A stretch of 64,000 nucleotides of DNA from Flavobacterium pectinovorum (GCF_900142715.1 NZ_FRBX01000002.1:868001-932000), one strand, 5' to 3'. Counted from the stretch's first letter, positions 36,659 through 44,707 are shown. Numbers and translations are program-made. Notes: generated by a model not told the origin, from the letters alone.

Positions 36659-36942
36659 AGTACAAAACTATTCAGAAATATAAAGAAAACACTTAATAGA
36701 GCACTTAAAATGATAAGGTTAAAAACTACTTTATGTTTCATTTGTGCTAAAATTGAAGTGTTGGCAAAAACAGAGGCTAAAACAATAATTGCCAATTGTA
36801 TCATTTGTACAATAGAAGTTCCGTGTGAAAGAATGTACATTGCAGCTGCACCACCTAAACAGCTTTGACCAATTACAGCCATTGCAGCAGAACCCATATA
36901 GTTTTTGTTGAAATTTTCGAATGTTGTTTGATATAGTGTCAT
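36655..36942 (-). CDS. Small integral membrane protein (95 aa)
   Basis: 95 residues with about three predicted membrane helices (about 17-38, 45-64, 72-93: AAMAVIGQSCLGGAAAMYI, IVQMIQLAIIVLASVFA, VFNLIILSALLSVFFIFL). No enzymatic motif. I do not assign a family with certainty. It is encoded with the group III truncated haemoglobin (4-bp overlap), suggesting a joint function, perhaps at the membrane during low oxygen or NO exposure; this is inferred. Confidence 0.75.
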   Translation of the reverse strand: MTLYQTTFENFNKNYMGSAAMAVIGQSCLGGAAAMYILSHGTSIVQMIQLAIIVLASVFANTSILAQMKHKVVFNLIILSALLSVFFIFLNSFVL

Positions 36943-36963
36943 GATATTGAGATTTTTATACTA

Positions 36964-36971
36964 CAAAGGTA
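36964..36971 (-). promoter_or_regulatory. -7 element for the membrane-protein/haemoglobin pair
   Basis: On the minus strand TACCTTTG matches TAnnTTTG. It places the transcription start near 36957, about 15 bp upstream of the ATG at 36942, so the leader is short. No -33 TTTG is seen; its place is taken by the palindrome at 36991-37012. Confidence 0.6.
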
Positions 36972-36990
36972 CATGCACTATACAACTCCA

Positions 36991-37012
36991 TTTTATGACT
37001 TTAATCATAAAA
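36991..37012. promoter_or_regulatory. Perfect 22-bp palindrome, candidate Crp/Fnr operator
   Basis: TTTTATGA, a 6-bp spacer CTTTAA, and TCATAAAA form 8-bp perfect arms, the size and shape of Crp/Fnr sites. Its centre is about 44 bp upstream of the start expected from the -7 element at 36964-36971, close to class II activator geometry. A Crp/Fnr gene ends 12 bp away (stop at 37024). Confidence 0.65.
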
Positions 37013-37023
37013 CAGAAACTTTT

Positions 37024-37620
37024 TTATCTGTATACTTTCCTGTTTATAATCTTCAAAACGCCTTTTTTTTCCAATGCTTTAATAGTTCTGATAACGGTTT
37101 CAACCCGTAAACCGGTTAAATCGCCAATTTGCTGTCTGGTAAAATTGATGAGGTATCCATTTTCATCCTTTTGGAAATTGAAATAAGCAATTCCGTGATC
37201 CATTAATTTTAAAACCCGATGTTCTGGTTCCTGCGTTGACATTTCTGCCGCCATAACCGATTTATAATATAATCGCTGCGCCAGATTCTGAATTATTTTA
37301 ATACTTACGGAAGGATTTTCTTCCAGCAATTTCATGAAATTATTTTTTGAAAGAAGAAGAACTTCCGAATCTTCAACAGCAATTGCGTTAGCCGGATAAT
37401 TTTGATTTAGAAACAAAGGCGGTTCCCCAAAAGATTGTTCCTTATAAAAGATTCCCTGAATAAATTCCCTTCCATCATCATTATAATTGCTCATTTTTAC
37501 TTCGCCGGAAACGATTTGATAATAATAAGCGGGTAAATTTCCTTCTTCAAAAATAATAGCCATTTTATCAAAAACTTTCTTCAAAGCACCATATTTTTCT
37601 AATAATTCAGTAGGAATCAT
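37024..37620 (-). CDS. Crp/Fnr-family transcriptional regulator
   Basis: 198 residues: a cyclic-nucleotide-binding-like beta-roll (about 15-115, YYYQIVSGEVKMSNYNDDG and FGEPPLFLNQNYPANAIA), a dimerisation helix, and a C-terminal winged helix (about 140-195, FTRQQIGDLTGLRVETVIRT). It has no cysteine at all, so it cannot hold an Fe-S cluster as FNR does. The GEP…NAIA region suggests an unusual pocket. The 81-bp gap to the membrane-protein gene contains the palindrome at 36991-37012, a candidate target. The signal sensed is unknown. Confidence 0.9.
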   Translation of the reverse strand: MIPTELLEKYGALKKVFDKMAIIFEEGNLPAYYYQIVSGEVKMSNYNDDGREFIQGIFYKEQSFGEPPLFLNQNYPANAIAVEDSEVLLLSKNNFMKLLEENPSVSIKIIQNLAQRLYYKSVMAAEMSTQEPEHRVLKLMDHGIAYFNFQKDENGYLINFTRQQIGDLTGLRVETVIRTIKALEKKGVLKIINRKVYR

Positions 37621-37714
37621 AATTTTGTTTTTTGGATTCTAAAAGCCTTCACACAAATATAATTCATTCAAAATTGTTCTTCTACATTAAAAAACTTTTA
37701 CTTTTACGTCCATT

Positions 37715-38443
37715 ATGCAACAAAAAATACCCAATATTTACGAGCAAATTATTCAGGCCAAAAACAATGGACAAAAATTGCTTGCCATTCTTTTAGATCC
37801 AGATAAGATTGTATTAGAAAATATAGAAAATTTATTGCTGAAAATTAATCAATCTCCGGCTACGCATATTTTTGTGGGCGGTAGTATTGTTCAGACAACA
37901 ATTTTAGAAGAGTTAATTGCTCAATTAAAACAAAAGACAAATTTACCGGTGGTTATCTTTCCTGGAGATCCTTCACAAATCTCACCTCAGGCAGACGCTA
38001 TTTTGTTTTTGTCATTAATATCAGGTAGAAATCCGGATTATTTAATAGAATATCAGGTTCAGGCGGCGCCAATTCTTAAAAAAATGAATCTTGAAGTAAT
38101 CTCAACAGGATACATTTTAATCGAAAGCGGTAATGAAACAGCAGTGGCAAGAGTAAGTAAAACAGAGCCGTTAAATAGGGAGAATCTCGATTTGGTTTTG
38201 GCAACTTCACAAGCTGGAGAAATGTTAGGAAATAAATTAATTTATCTTGAAGCCGGAAGTGGTGCCAAAAAAGCGGTTCCATTCAAAATGATACAGCTAA
38301 TTTCTCAAAGCGTTAAAATTCCTGTAATTGTTGGAGGAGGAATTGTAGATTTGCAAGGAATTCAGAATGCGTACAATGCCGGTGCAGATTTAGTGGTTAT
38401 AGGAACAGCTTTCGAAAATAACAGCCGTTTTTTTGAGTCATAG
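37715..38443 (+). CDS. Geranylgeranylglyceryl phosphate synthase family prenyltransferase (PcrB/GGGPS-like)
   Basis: 242-residue TIM-barrel enzyme that transfers a prenyl group to glycerol-1-phosphate. Visible motifs are LLAILLDPDKI, IFVGGSIVQTTILEEL, VVIFPGDPSQISPQADAILFLSLISGRNPDYLI, IYLEAGSGAKKAVPF, and PVIVGGGIVDLQGIQNAYNAGADLVVIGTAFE. Bacteroidota homologues (including one from F. johnsoniae) are group II GGGPS by structure; the physiological product in bacteria is not settled. It heads a plus-strand run with pnuC and the NadR-like fusion. Confidence 0.92.
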   Translation: MQQKIPNIYEQIIQAKNNGQKLLAILLDPDKIVLENIENLLLKINQSPATHIFVGGSIVQTTILEELIAQLKQKTNLPVVIFPGDPSQISPQADAILFLSLISGRNPDYLIEYQVQAAPILKKMNLEVISTGYILIESGNETAVARVSKTEPLNRENLDLVLATSQAGEMLGNKLIYLEAGSGAKKAVPFKMIQLISQSVKIPVIVGGGIVDLQGIQNAYNAGADLVVIGTAFENNSRFFES

Positions 38444-38475
38444 AAATTAAATAATAGCTAAATACAACAACCCAA

Positions 38476-39096
38476 ATGATTGATTTTTTTTTAGAAAGTT
38501 ATAAAAATGCCCCTTTATGGCATATTGCTTTAGAGTTTCTGGTTTTTGTGTTCGGAATTTTAAGTGTTTGGTTTGCTAAAAAAGAGAACATTTGGGTATA
38601 TCCAACAGGTTTAATTGCGACTGTAATTTCTGTTTATCTTTTATATATTGCCGGTTATATTGGCGATATGATTATTAATGGTTACTTTTCTGTAATGAGC
38701 ATTTATGGCTGGTACGTTTGGGCAAAAGGAGGAACGGTCGAAGATAATTTACCTATAACACGAACAAATCTTTATGAAAAAATAATCGGTGTTATATTGT
38801 TTTTTGTGACCATTTTTGTAGTTTTCGGCATTTATAAATATTTTGATTACGAGATTCATAATGACAATTATGTTGATATGATTTCGTCGGGAATATTTTT
38901 TGCAGGAATGTGGTATATGGCCAGAAAAAAAATCGAAAACTGGACACTTTGGATTATTGGTGATATTATTGTTGTGCCTCTTTATGCTTATCGCGGCTTA
39001 GGAATGCTGTCACTTCAATATTTAATTTTTACAATTTTAGCTATTTCAGCTTATTTAGAATGGAGAAAAATCTTAGACAGCAAAAAACAGCTATAA
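38476..39096 (+). CDS. pnuC: Nicotinamide riboside transporter PnuC
   Basis: 206-residue inner-membrane transporter with about seven helices. Typical PnuC blocks are FVFGILSVWFAKKENIWVYPTGL, YFSVMSIYGWYVWAKGG, and IIGDIIVVPLYAYRGLGMLSLQYLIFTILAISAYLEWRK near the C-terminus. It imports nicotinamide riboside (possibly other pyridine nucleosides). The following gene, encoding a NadR-like kinase fused to DUF4301, overlaps it by 37 bp; kinase partners trap the substrate as NMN, which supports the assignment. Confidence 0.95.
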   Translation: MIDFFLESYKNAPLWHIALEFLVFVFGILSVWFAKKENIWVYPTGLIATVISVYLLYIAGYIGDMIINGYFSVMSIYGWYVWAKGGTVEDNLPITRTNLYEKIIGVILFFVTIFVVFGIYKYFDYEIHNDNYVDMISSGIFFAGMWYMARKKIENWTLWIIGDIIVVPLYAYRGLGMLSLQYLIFTILAISAYLEWRKILDSKKQL

Positions 39097-41174
39097 TAAA
39101 AATTGCTTTGTTTGGTCCTGAAAGTACAGGCAAAACAACTTTGGCAAAACAACTTGCCGCATATTACGAAACGGAATGGGTTCCTGAGTTTGCACGTGAT
39201 TATTTGCAAAAAAGATGGGAAGAAAACCAACATATATGTGAGGCAGATGATATGCTTCCAATTGCATACGGACAAATGTCATTAGAAAATGAAAAACTTT
39301 CTTCGGCAAAGAAATACTTGTTTTGCGATACCAATTTAATGGTTACAAAAGTTTTTTCTGAAATATATTATGGTTTTTGTGATCCTCTTTTAAATGAAGA
39401 AGCATTAGAACATGAATACGATTTATTTTTCCTGACAGATATAGATGTTCCTTGGGAAAAAGATGATATTAGAGATAAGCCAGAAGGAAGAGAAACTGTT
39501 TTTTCGGTTTTTAAACAAACTCTAATAGATAATAAAAAACCATTTATTACCCTTTCGGGGAATAAAGAAAGCCGCTTGGCAAAAGCCGCAATTATTATTG
39601 ATAACCTGACAATTGCCAAAGAACACGGATTTTCATCTTCTGATTTTGTTGAAATTTACAATCACGGAGTTTCTATTGAAAGTGTTTTAAAGCAACTGGA
39701 AATTTTTAAAAACGGAATTTTAAAGAGTAATTTAATAAGTCCGGCTACAATTAGTAATGGAATTTTAAATTTAACAGAAATTGATTTTGAAGCAAAAGCT
39801 CGTTTTTTTGATCTTCAAAAATCAAAATTAAAATTAAAGAAATTTGTTCCGGCATCTGGTGCAGCAAGTCGAATGTTTAAGTTTTTGACTACTTTTTTGA
39901 ATGATTTTGATCTTCAAAAAGAAACTATAAATGCTTACATAAACAGAAAAAAAGATAGTGATTTGTCTATTTTTATTGTAGCAATGGAAAAGTTTCCTTT
40001 TTTTGAAGCTGTAGACAAAAGGCTTAGAGAAGTTTATCCTGATTTTGAAACTTTAGACACAGATTACAAAAATTATTATTTCATAAAATTATTATTATCT
40101 CCTGACTATTTTGATTTTGCAAATAAGCCCAAAGCAGTTTTACCGTTTCATCACTATCAAACCCATATTGCAACCCCAATAGAAGAACATTTGAATGAAT
40201 GTGTGCATTATGCTACAGCCGATCAAATATCAAACTTACACTTTACGGTTTCAGAAATTCATCAGTCTCAATTTGAAAAAGCGGTTGATTTGGTTCAGGG
40301 TAACATAGAAAAACAGGCCAAAACTAAAATTAATATTGGATATTCTTATCAAAATAAAACTACAGACTCTATTACAGTCGATGTTGATAATGAATTAGTT
40401 AGAAATAAAAATGGAGAATTGGTTTTTAGACCTGGAGGACATGGAGCACTAATCGAAAATTTGAATAGACTTGATTCAGATATTATTTTTATTAAAAATA
40501 TAGATAACGTAATTCAAAATCATATTGATAAAATTGCGTTGTACAAGAAAGGTCTTGCGGGAATTTTAATTGAAATTCAGCAAAACGTTTTTGGTTATTT
40601 AAAAGCTATTGAAGAACAGCATATAAAAGAGAGCAACGTTGTTGAAATTGTTCAGTTTTTAAAAGAACAGTTGAATATTAATTTGACAAATGATTTTAAT
40701 AAATTTACGTTTGAAAATAAAATTATTAAAATTAAAGAACTATTAGACAGACCAATAAGGGTTTGCGGAATGGTGAAAAATGAAGGAGAACCAGGAGGAG
40801 GTCCTTTTTGGGTTATGGATGAAAAAGGAACAGTTTCACTTCAGATTGTAGAAACATCTCAGGTAGATTTAAAAAACAAGAAACAGCGTCAAATTTTAGC
40901 GGAAGCTACCCATTTTAATCCCGTTGATTTAGTTTGCGGAATCAAAAATTATAAAAACGAAAAATTTGACCTCACTCAATTTGTAGATCATAAAACAGGA
41001 TTTATTGTAGAGAAAAGTGTTGATGGAAAAATAGTTAAAAGTTACGAATTGCCTGGTTTATGGAACGGTGAAATGTCAAATTGGATAACTATTTTTGTTG
41101 CTGTTCCATTAATTACTTTTAGTCCTGTAAAAACAGTAAATGACTTATTAAAACCGGCACATCAGCCACAGTAA
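39060..41174 (+). CDS. NadR-like nicotinamide riboside kinase fused to DUF4301
   Basis: 704 residues in two parts. Residues 1-190 are a NadR-type P-loop kinase with Walker A FGPESTGKTTLAKQL (about 18-32), VPEFARDYLQKRW, and the lid DDIRDKPEGRE. Residues 195-704 are a DUF4301 domain, beginning at about SSDFVEIYNHGVSIESVLKQ, with VPASGAASRMFKF (about 262) and FRPGGHGALIENLNRL (about 456); these resemble the nucleotide and substrate loops of nucleotidyltransferases. The family is usually seen as separate genes, and no stop or frame break lies between. The kinase makes NMN after PnuC import; the DUF4301 role is unknown. The start overlaps pnuC by 37 bp, indicating coupling. Confidence 0.85.
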   Translation: MEKNLRQQKTAIIKIALFGPESTGKTTLAKQLAAYYETEWVPEFARDYLQKRWEENQHICEADDMLPIAYGQMSLENEKLSSAKKYLFCDTNLMVTKVFSEIYYGFCDPLLNEEALEHEYDLFFLTDIDVPWEKDDIRDKPEGRETVFSVFKQTLIDNKKPFITLSGNKESRLAKAAIIIDNLTIAKEHGFSSSDFVEIYNHGVSIESVLKQLEIFKNGILKSNLISPATISNGILNLTEIDFEAKARFFDLQKSKLKLKKFVPASGAASRMFKFLTTFLNDFDLQKETINAYINRKKDSDLSIFIVAMEKFPFFEAVDKRLREVYPDFETLDTDYKNYYFIKLLLSPDYFDFANKPKAVLPFHHYQTHIATPIEEHLNECVHYATADQISNLHFTVSEIHQSQFEKAVDLVQGNIEKQAKTKINIGYSYQNKTTDSITVDVDNELVRNKNGELVFRPGGHGALIENLNRLDSDIIFIKNIDNVIQNHIDKIALYKKGLAGILIEIQQNVFGYLKAIEEQHIKESNVVEIVQFLKEQLNINLTNDFNKFTFENKIIKIKELLDRPIRVCGMVKNEGEPGGGPFWVMDEKGTVSLQIVETSQVDLKNKKQRQILAEATHFNPVDLVCGIKNYKNEKFDLTQFVDHKTGFIVEKSVDGKIVKSYELPGLWNGEMSNWITIFVAVPLITFSPVKTVNDLLKPAHQPQ

Positions 41175-41578
41175 TGGATTCAGAAAAAATCATATCAGAG
41201 TTAAATTTTAAAGCCGTTCGCAGCAGTGGCGCCGGCGGACAAAATGTAAATAAAGTTTCTTCGAAAGTGGTTTTGACTTTTGATTTAAACGCTTCTCAGG
41301 TTTTATCTGAAGAAGAGAAATTACTTTTGCAAACTAATATTGCCCCGCGCTTAACATCTGAAAATATTCTGATTTTAAACTGTGACGAAGACCGAAGTCA
41401 GCTTAAAAATAAAGAAATTGTTGTAAAACGTTTTTTAGAAATCATTAAAAAAGGATTGTTTGTTCCGAAAGTTCGTAAAGCAACCAAGATTCCAAAATCA
41501 GTAATTAAAAAGAGAATTAAGGATAAAAAGAATATCTCTGAGATAAAGCAATCTCGAAGAAAACCGAACTTAGATTAA
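41174..41578 (+). CDS. arfB: Peptidyl-tRNA hydrolase ArfB (alternative ribosome-rescue factor)
   Basis: 134-residue class I release-factor-like hydrolase that frees peptides from ribosomes stalled without a stop codon. The catalytic GGQ loop is in RSSGAGGQNVNKVSSKV (about 15-31), the LLLQTNIAPRLTSEN helix follows, and the basic, disordered C-terminal tail (KATKIPKSVIKKRIKDKK, then RRKPNLD) enters the mRNA channel. It starts in the stop of the preceding gene (TAATG), so it belongs to the PcrB-pnuC-NadR run. Confidence 0.95.
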   Translation: MDSEKIISELNFKAVRSSGAGGQNVNKVSSKVVLTFDLNASQVLSEEEKLLLQTNIAPRLTSENILILNCDEDRSQLKNKEIVVKRFLEIIKKGLFVPKVRKATKIPKSVIKKRIKDKKNISEIKQSRRKPNLD

Positions 41579-41602
41579 ATTTCAAAATAAATTCCAATTA
41601 TT

Positions 41603-41667
41603 AAATTCCAAATTCCAATTGAAAACTACATAAGTAAGTCTTTTGAAATTTGGAATTTCTTTTTTTT
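41603..41667 (+). terminator. Terminator after arfB
   Basis: Inverted arms AAATTCCAAATT (41603-41614) and AATTTGGAATTT (41647-41658), followed by a T-run to 41667, with a 32-nt loop. It is of the TTGGAATTTGGAATTT repeat type. Confidence 0.55.
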
Positions 41668-41738
41668 GAATTTAAATTAAAAGTAAGTTTTTGGAATTTG
41701 GAATTTGATTTTTGGAATTTTTAACTTTACATTTGCAC

Positions 41739-41822
41739 TGTCTCAAAGGGGTGCTCTAAATAACGAGCTGAGATCATACCCAAAGAACCTGAGCGAGTAA
41801 TGTTGCTAAGGGAAAAAACGAC
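41739..41822 (+). promoter_or_regulatory. TPP riboswitch for the TonB receptor
   Basis: The aptamer consensus is clear: GGGGTGCT, CTGAGATCATACCC, GAACCTGA and TAATGTTGCTAAGGGAA. The 14-bp palindrome TAGTGTGCACACTA (41829-41842) directly downstream is a candidate for the expression platform; the TonB receptor start is 96 bp beyond the aptamer. It indicates that the receptor is repressed when thiamine is plentiful. Confidence 0.93.
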
Positions 41823-41917
41823 AATTGTTAGTGTGCACACTATATTTTGTTGTAAGAAACACATTTATTAATTTAACAAAAAGAATAATTCCCCCTTTTA
41901 TTCGTAATTTTTTACGG

Positions 41918-44080
41918 ATGAAAACATTTTTTGAAGGCACTGAGGTGCTAAGTTACAAAGGTTCTAAGTCTCATCAATTGAGCAAAACCAAATCTATTTT
42001 CTTTCTTCTATTTTCTTTCTTCTGTACTCTAATTTCTTTCGCACAAACGCAGGACTCTACGAGGGTAAATTCTCTCGATGAGGTTTTGGTTTCCGCTGTT
42101 CGTGTTACTGCAAAAACGCCGGTTACGTTTAGTAATTTGGATAAAAAAGATATTAAATACAGAAATCTTGGTCAGGATATTCCAATTTTAATGAACTATT
42201 TACCATCTGTTGTTACGACTTCTGATGCAGGAAATGGTTTTGGATATACCGGAATCAGAGTCCGCGGAAGCGATGCCACAAGAGTAAATGTTACCATCAA
42301 TGGAATTCCGTACAATGATGCTGAAAGTCAAGGAACATTCTGGGTAAATATGCCCGATTTTGCTTCTTCTGTAGAAAGTTTGCAATTGCAGCGCGGTGTA
42401 GGGACATCTACAAACGGTTCTTCAGCTTTTGGAGCCAGTTTAAACATGCTCACTGATAATTATGCTTTTAAAGCAAATGGCGAAGTCTCCAGTTCTTACG
42501 GAAGTTTCAATTCTAGAAAAAATACTGTAAAATTTAGTACAGGTTTATTAAACGATCATTTTGAATTGGCAGGACGATTGTCTACACTAAAATCTGATGG
42601 TTATATTGACAGAGCAAGTTCTGATTTAAAATCTTATTTTTTACAGGGAACTTATGTTGGTAAAACTACTTTAATCAAAGCATTAGTTTTTGGCGGAACC
42701 GAAAAAACATACCAATCCTGGAATGGGATCGATGCTGAAACTTTAAATACAAACCGTACTTTCAATTCTGCAGGAATGTACACTGATGAAGCAGGAAATA
42801 CTCGTTTTTATGACAATGAAACTGATAATTACCAACAAGATCATTATCAATTGCATTGGAACGAATCTTTTTCGGATAAATGGAGCACGAATTTAGCGGT
42901 ACATTATACAAAAGGAAAAGGATATTACGAAAATTACAAAGAAGATGCCGATATGAAGGAGTATGGTTTACTGCCTATTGAGGCAATAACTACAACCGAT
43001 TTAGTACGCCAAAAATGGTTAGACAATGATTTTTACGGAACTACATTTTCTGTAAAATATAAAGACGAAAAATTTGACGTGATCTTTGGCGGAGGCTGGA
43101 ATAAATATGAAGGCGATCATTATGGCAAAGTAATCTGGGCAAGATATGCTTCTCAATCAGAGTTAGGGGATCATTATTATGATGATTTTTCGACAAAAAC
43201 AGACGGAAATATTTTCGCGAAAGCAAATTATCAATTCACAGAAAAATTGAGTTTTTACGGAGATTTACAATATAGAAATGTACAGTATAAAGCTAATAGT
43301 ATTGAAACAGGCTTGGTAGATGATAACTTTAATTTCTTCAATCCAAAAGCGGGATTGAATTACGAAATCAATCAAAAAAACACGCTTTACTTTTCATACG
43401 CCAGAGCAAATCGCGAACCAAACAGAACCGATTATGAAGGTGGAAATGTAAAGCCGGAAAAATTAAATGATTTTGAATTAGGCTGGAGATTCAATTCAGA
43501 GAAATTTCAACTGAATTCGAACTTCTATTATATGGCTTACAAAGATCAATTAATTTTAACAGGAACACTGGATGATGTTGGATCTCCAATTCGTTCAAAT
43601 AGTGAAAAAAGTTATCGTTTAGGATTTGAAGTTGATGCAACAATCAAACTTTCAGAAAAATTTATGCTGCGTCCAAACTTTACTTTAAGCAGTAATAAAA
43701 ATGTTGATTTGGCTGTAGAAGGACAAAATTACGGAACCACGTCTATTGCATATTCACCAGAAGTAATTGCAGGAAATATTATTGTTTACAGTCCGATTGA
43801 AAATTTACATATTTCATTATTACAAAAATATGTTGGCGAACAATACATGAATAATATAGAATTACCGGAAGCTAAGCTTGCTGATTATTTTGTAAATGAT
43901 CTAAATGTATCTTTTGAAATCAAACCAAAATCTATTTTTAAATCAATAATGATTACAGGTTTGGTAAATAATGTTCTGGACAAAAAATATGTTTCAAACG
44001 GATATATGTATGACGTTTACCCATACTATTATCCTCAGGCGGGGATTAATTTCCTGGCAGGATTAACTTTAAAATTCTAA
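41918..44080 (+). CDS. TonB-dependent receptor, probable thiamine/precursor importer
   Basis: 720 residues from the ATG at 41918. An N-terminal stretch (1-20) contains repeat-like DNA before a hydrophobic leader (SIFFLLFSFFCTLISFAQ). A TTG at 41978 would give a more ordinary signal peptide. The plug domain (about 60-170, YLPSVVTTSDAGNGFGYTGI, IRVRGSDATRVNVTINGIPY) and the barrel, ending INFLAGLTLKF, are standard. No carboxypeptidase-like domain is present, so it is not a SusC. The TPP riboswitch upstream points to a thiamine or thiamine-precursor receptor. Start is the least certain part. Confidence 0.88.
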   Translation: MKTFFEGTEVLSYKGSKSHQLSKTKSIFFLLFSFFCTLISFAQTQDSTRVNSLDEVLVSAVRVTAKTPVTFSNLDKKDIKYRNLGQDIPILMNYLPSVVTTSDAGNGFGYTGIRVRGSDATRVNVTINGIPYNDAESQGTFWVNMPDFASSVESLQLQRGVGTSTNGSSAFGASLNMLTDNYAFKANGEVSSSYGSFNSRKNTVKFSTGLLNDHFELAGRLSTLKSDGYIDRASSDLKSYFLQGTYVGKTTLIKALVFGGTEKTYQSWNGIDAETLNTNRTFNSAGMYTDEAGNTRFYDNETDNYQQDHYQLHWNESFSDKWSTNLAVHYTKGKGYYENYKEDADMKEYGLLPIEAITTTDLVRQKWLDNDFYGTTFSVKYKDEKFDVIFGGGWNKYEGDHYGKVIWARYASQSELGDHYYDDFSTKTDGNIFAKANYQFTEKLSFYGDLQYRNVQYKANSIETGLVDDNFNFFNPKAGLNYEINQKNTLYFSYARANREPNRTDYEGGNVKPEKLNDFELGWRFNSEKFQLNSNFYYMAYKDQLILTGTLDDVGSPIRSNSEKSYRLGFEVDATIKLSEKFMLRPNFTLSSNKNVDLAVEGQNYGTTSIAYSPEVIAGNIIVYSPIENLHISLLQKYVGEQYMNNIELPEAKLADYFVNDLNVSFEIKPKSIFKSIMITGLVNNVLDKKYVSNGYMYDVYPYYYPQAGINFLAGLTLKF

Positions 44081-44096
44081 AAAAAGGAGCAGAAAC

Positions 44097-44132
44097 AAAA
44101 AAGCCTGAAAAATTTAACTTTCAGGCTTTTTT
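44097..44132. terminator. Bidirectional terminator between TonB receptor and lipoprotein
   Basis: A 14-bp perfect stem (44097-44110 with 44119-44132, core AGCCTGAAA) with T/A tracts on both sides. It closes the convergent receptor (stop 44080) and lipoprotein (stop 44136). Confidence 0.85.
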
Positions 44133-44135
44133 TAT

Positions 44136-44552
44136 TTAGTTATATACGTGAACAGAACTTCCGGATAATTCTGCCCGATATTGTTTCATCGGGTATTCCT
44201 GTCCGCCAAGTCCTGTAAATAAATTGTAAGATGTTTTGTCGCAAGAACAAACGGCATAAATACCGTCAATTGTCATGGCAACACAAGAAGTTAAGGCCTG
44301 ATTTGGGCATGCAGCATCAAAAGCGGTATAAGTTCCTTCGCCTGTTTTCATTACAATAATACCTTTTGCTCCATAATTTGGAACATAAACCGGGCTGCTC
44401 ACATATAAAAGGTTATTGTACGATGGCAAACTTGTATTAAGATAAGCATTTACTGCATAATTAGGAATATTAGGATTGTTGTTGCTTTTATTACTATCAC
44501 TACAAGAGAAAAAGACACAAGTTAATACGATAAAGAGCCAGAATTTTTTCAT
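44136..44552 (-). CDS. Lipoprotein with a Rieske-like fold lacking ligand histidines
   Basis: 138-residue lipoprotein; lipobox FFSC at about residues 14-17. The C-terminal half reads like a Rieske domain: AFDAACPNQ (82-84), LTSC (90), AVCSCDKTSYNL (102-105). In a Rieske protein the pairs are Cys-X-His and Cys-X-Cys-His; here the histidines are Asn84 and Asp105, while the cysteines corresponding to the ligands (Cys82, Cys102) and the disulfide (Cys90, Cys104) remain. A normal [2Fe-2S] site is therefore not expected. It diverges from greA. Function is unknown and the Rieske relation is inferred from this pattern. Confidence 0.7.
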   Translation of the reverse strand: MKKFWLFIVLTCVFFSCSDSNKSNNNPNIPNYAVNAYLNTSLPSYNNLLYVSSPVYVPNYGAKGIIVMKTGEGTYTAFDAACPNQALTSCVAMTIDGIYAVCSCDKTSYNLFTGLGGQEYPMKQYRAELSGSSVHVYN

Positions 44553-44644
44553 TATTTTAAAAAGTATTAGTGAAACAAAATTAAATTATTTAGTTTTGAA
44601 TTCTATATGATTAACATATAATTATGTACTATTAAAAATAATAG

Positions 44645-44652
44645 TATATTTG
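44645..44652 (+). promoter_or_regulatory. -7 element for greA
   Basis: TATATTTG matches TAnnTTTG exactly. It puts the start of transcription near 44659, about 50 bp before the greA ATG and just before the hairpin at 44661-44684. Confidence 0.6.
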
Positions 44653-44660
44653 TAATAAGA

Positions 44661-44684
44661 AATCCCGTCCCGATGGGATTTTTT
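44661..44684 (+). terminator. Terminator-like hairpin in the greA leader
   Basis: AATCCCGTCCCGATGGGATT folds into an 8-bp stem with one G-U pair and a 4-nt loop, followed by a run of T. It lies between the promoter element and greA, so it could act as an early attenuator rather than the end of an upstream gene; the upstream gene is divergent. Confidence 0.6.
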
Positions 44685-44707
44685 GTATTTATATAAACGA
44701 TGAAGTT

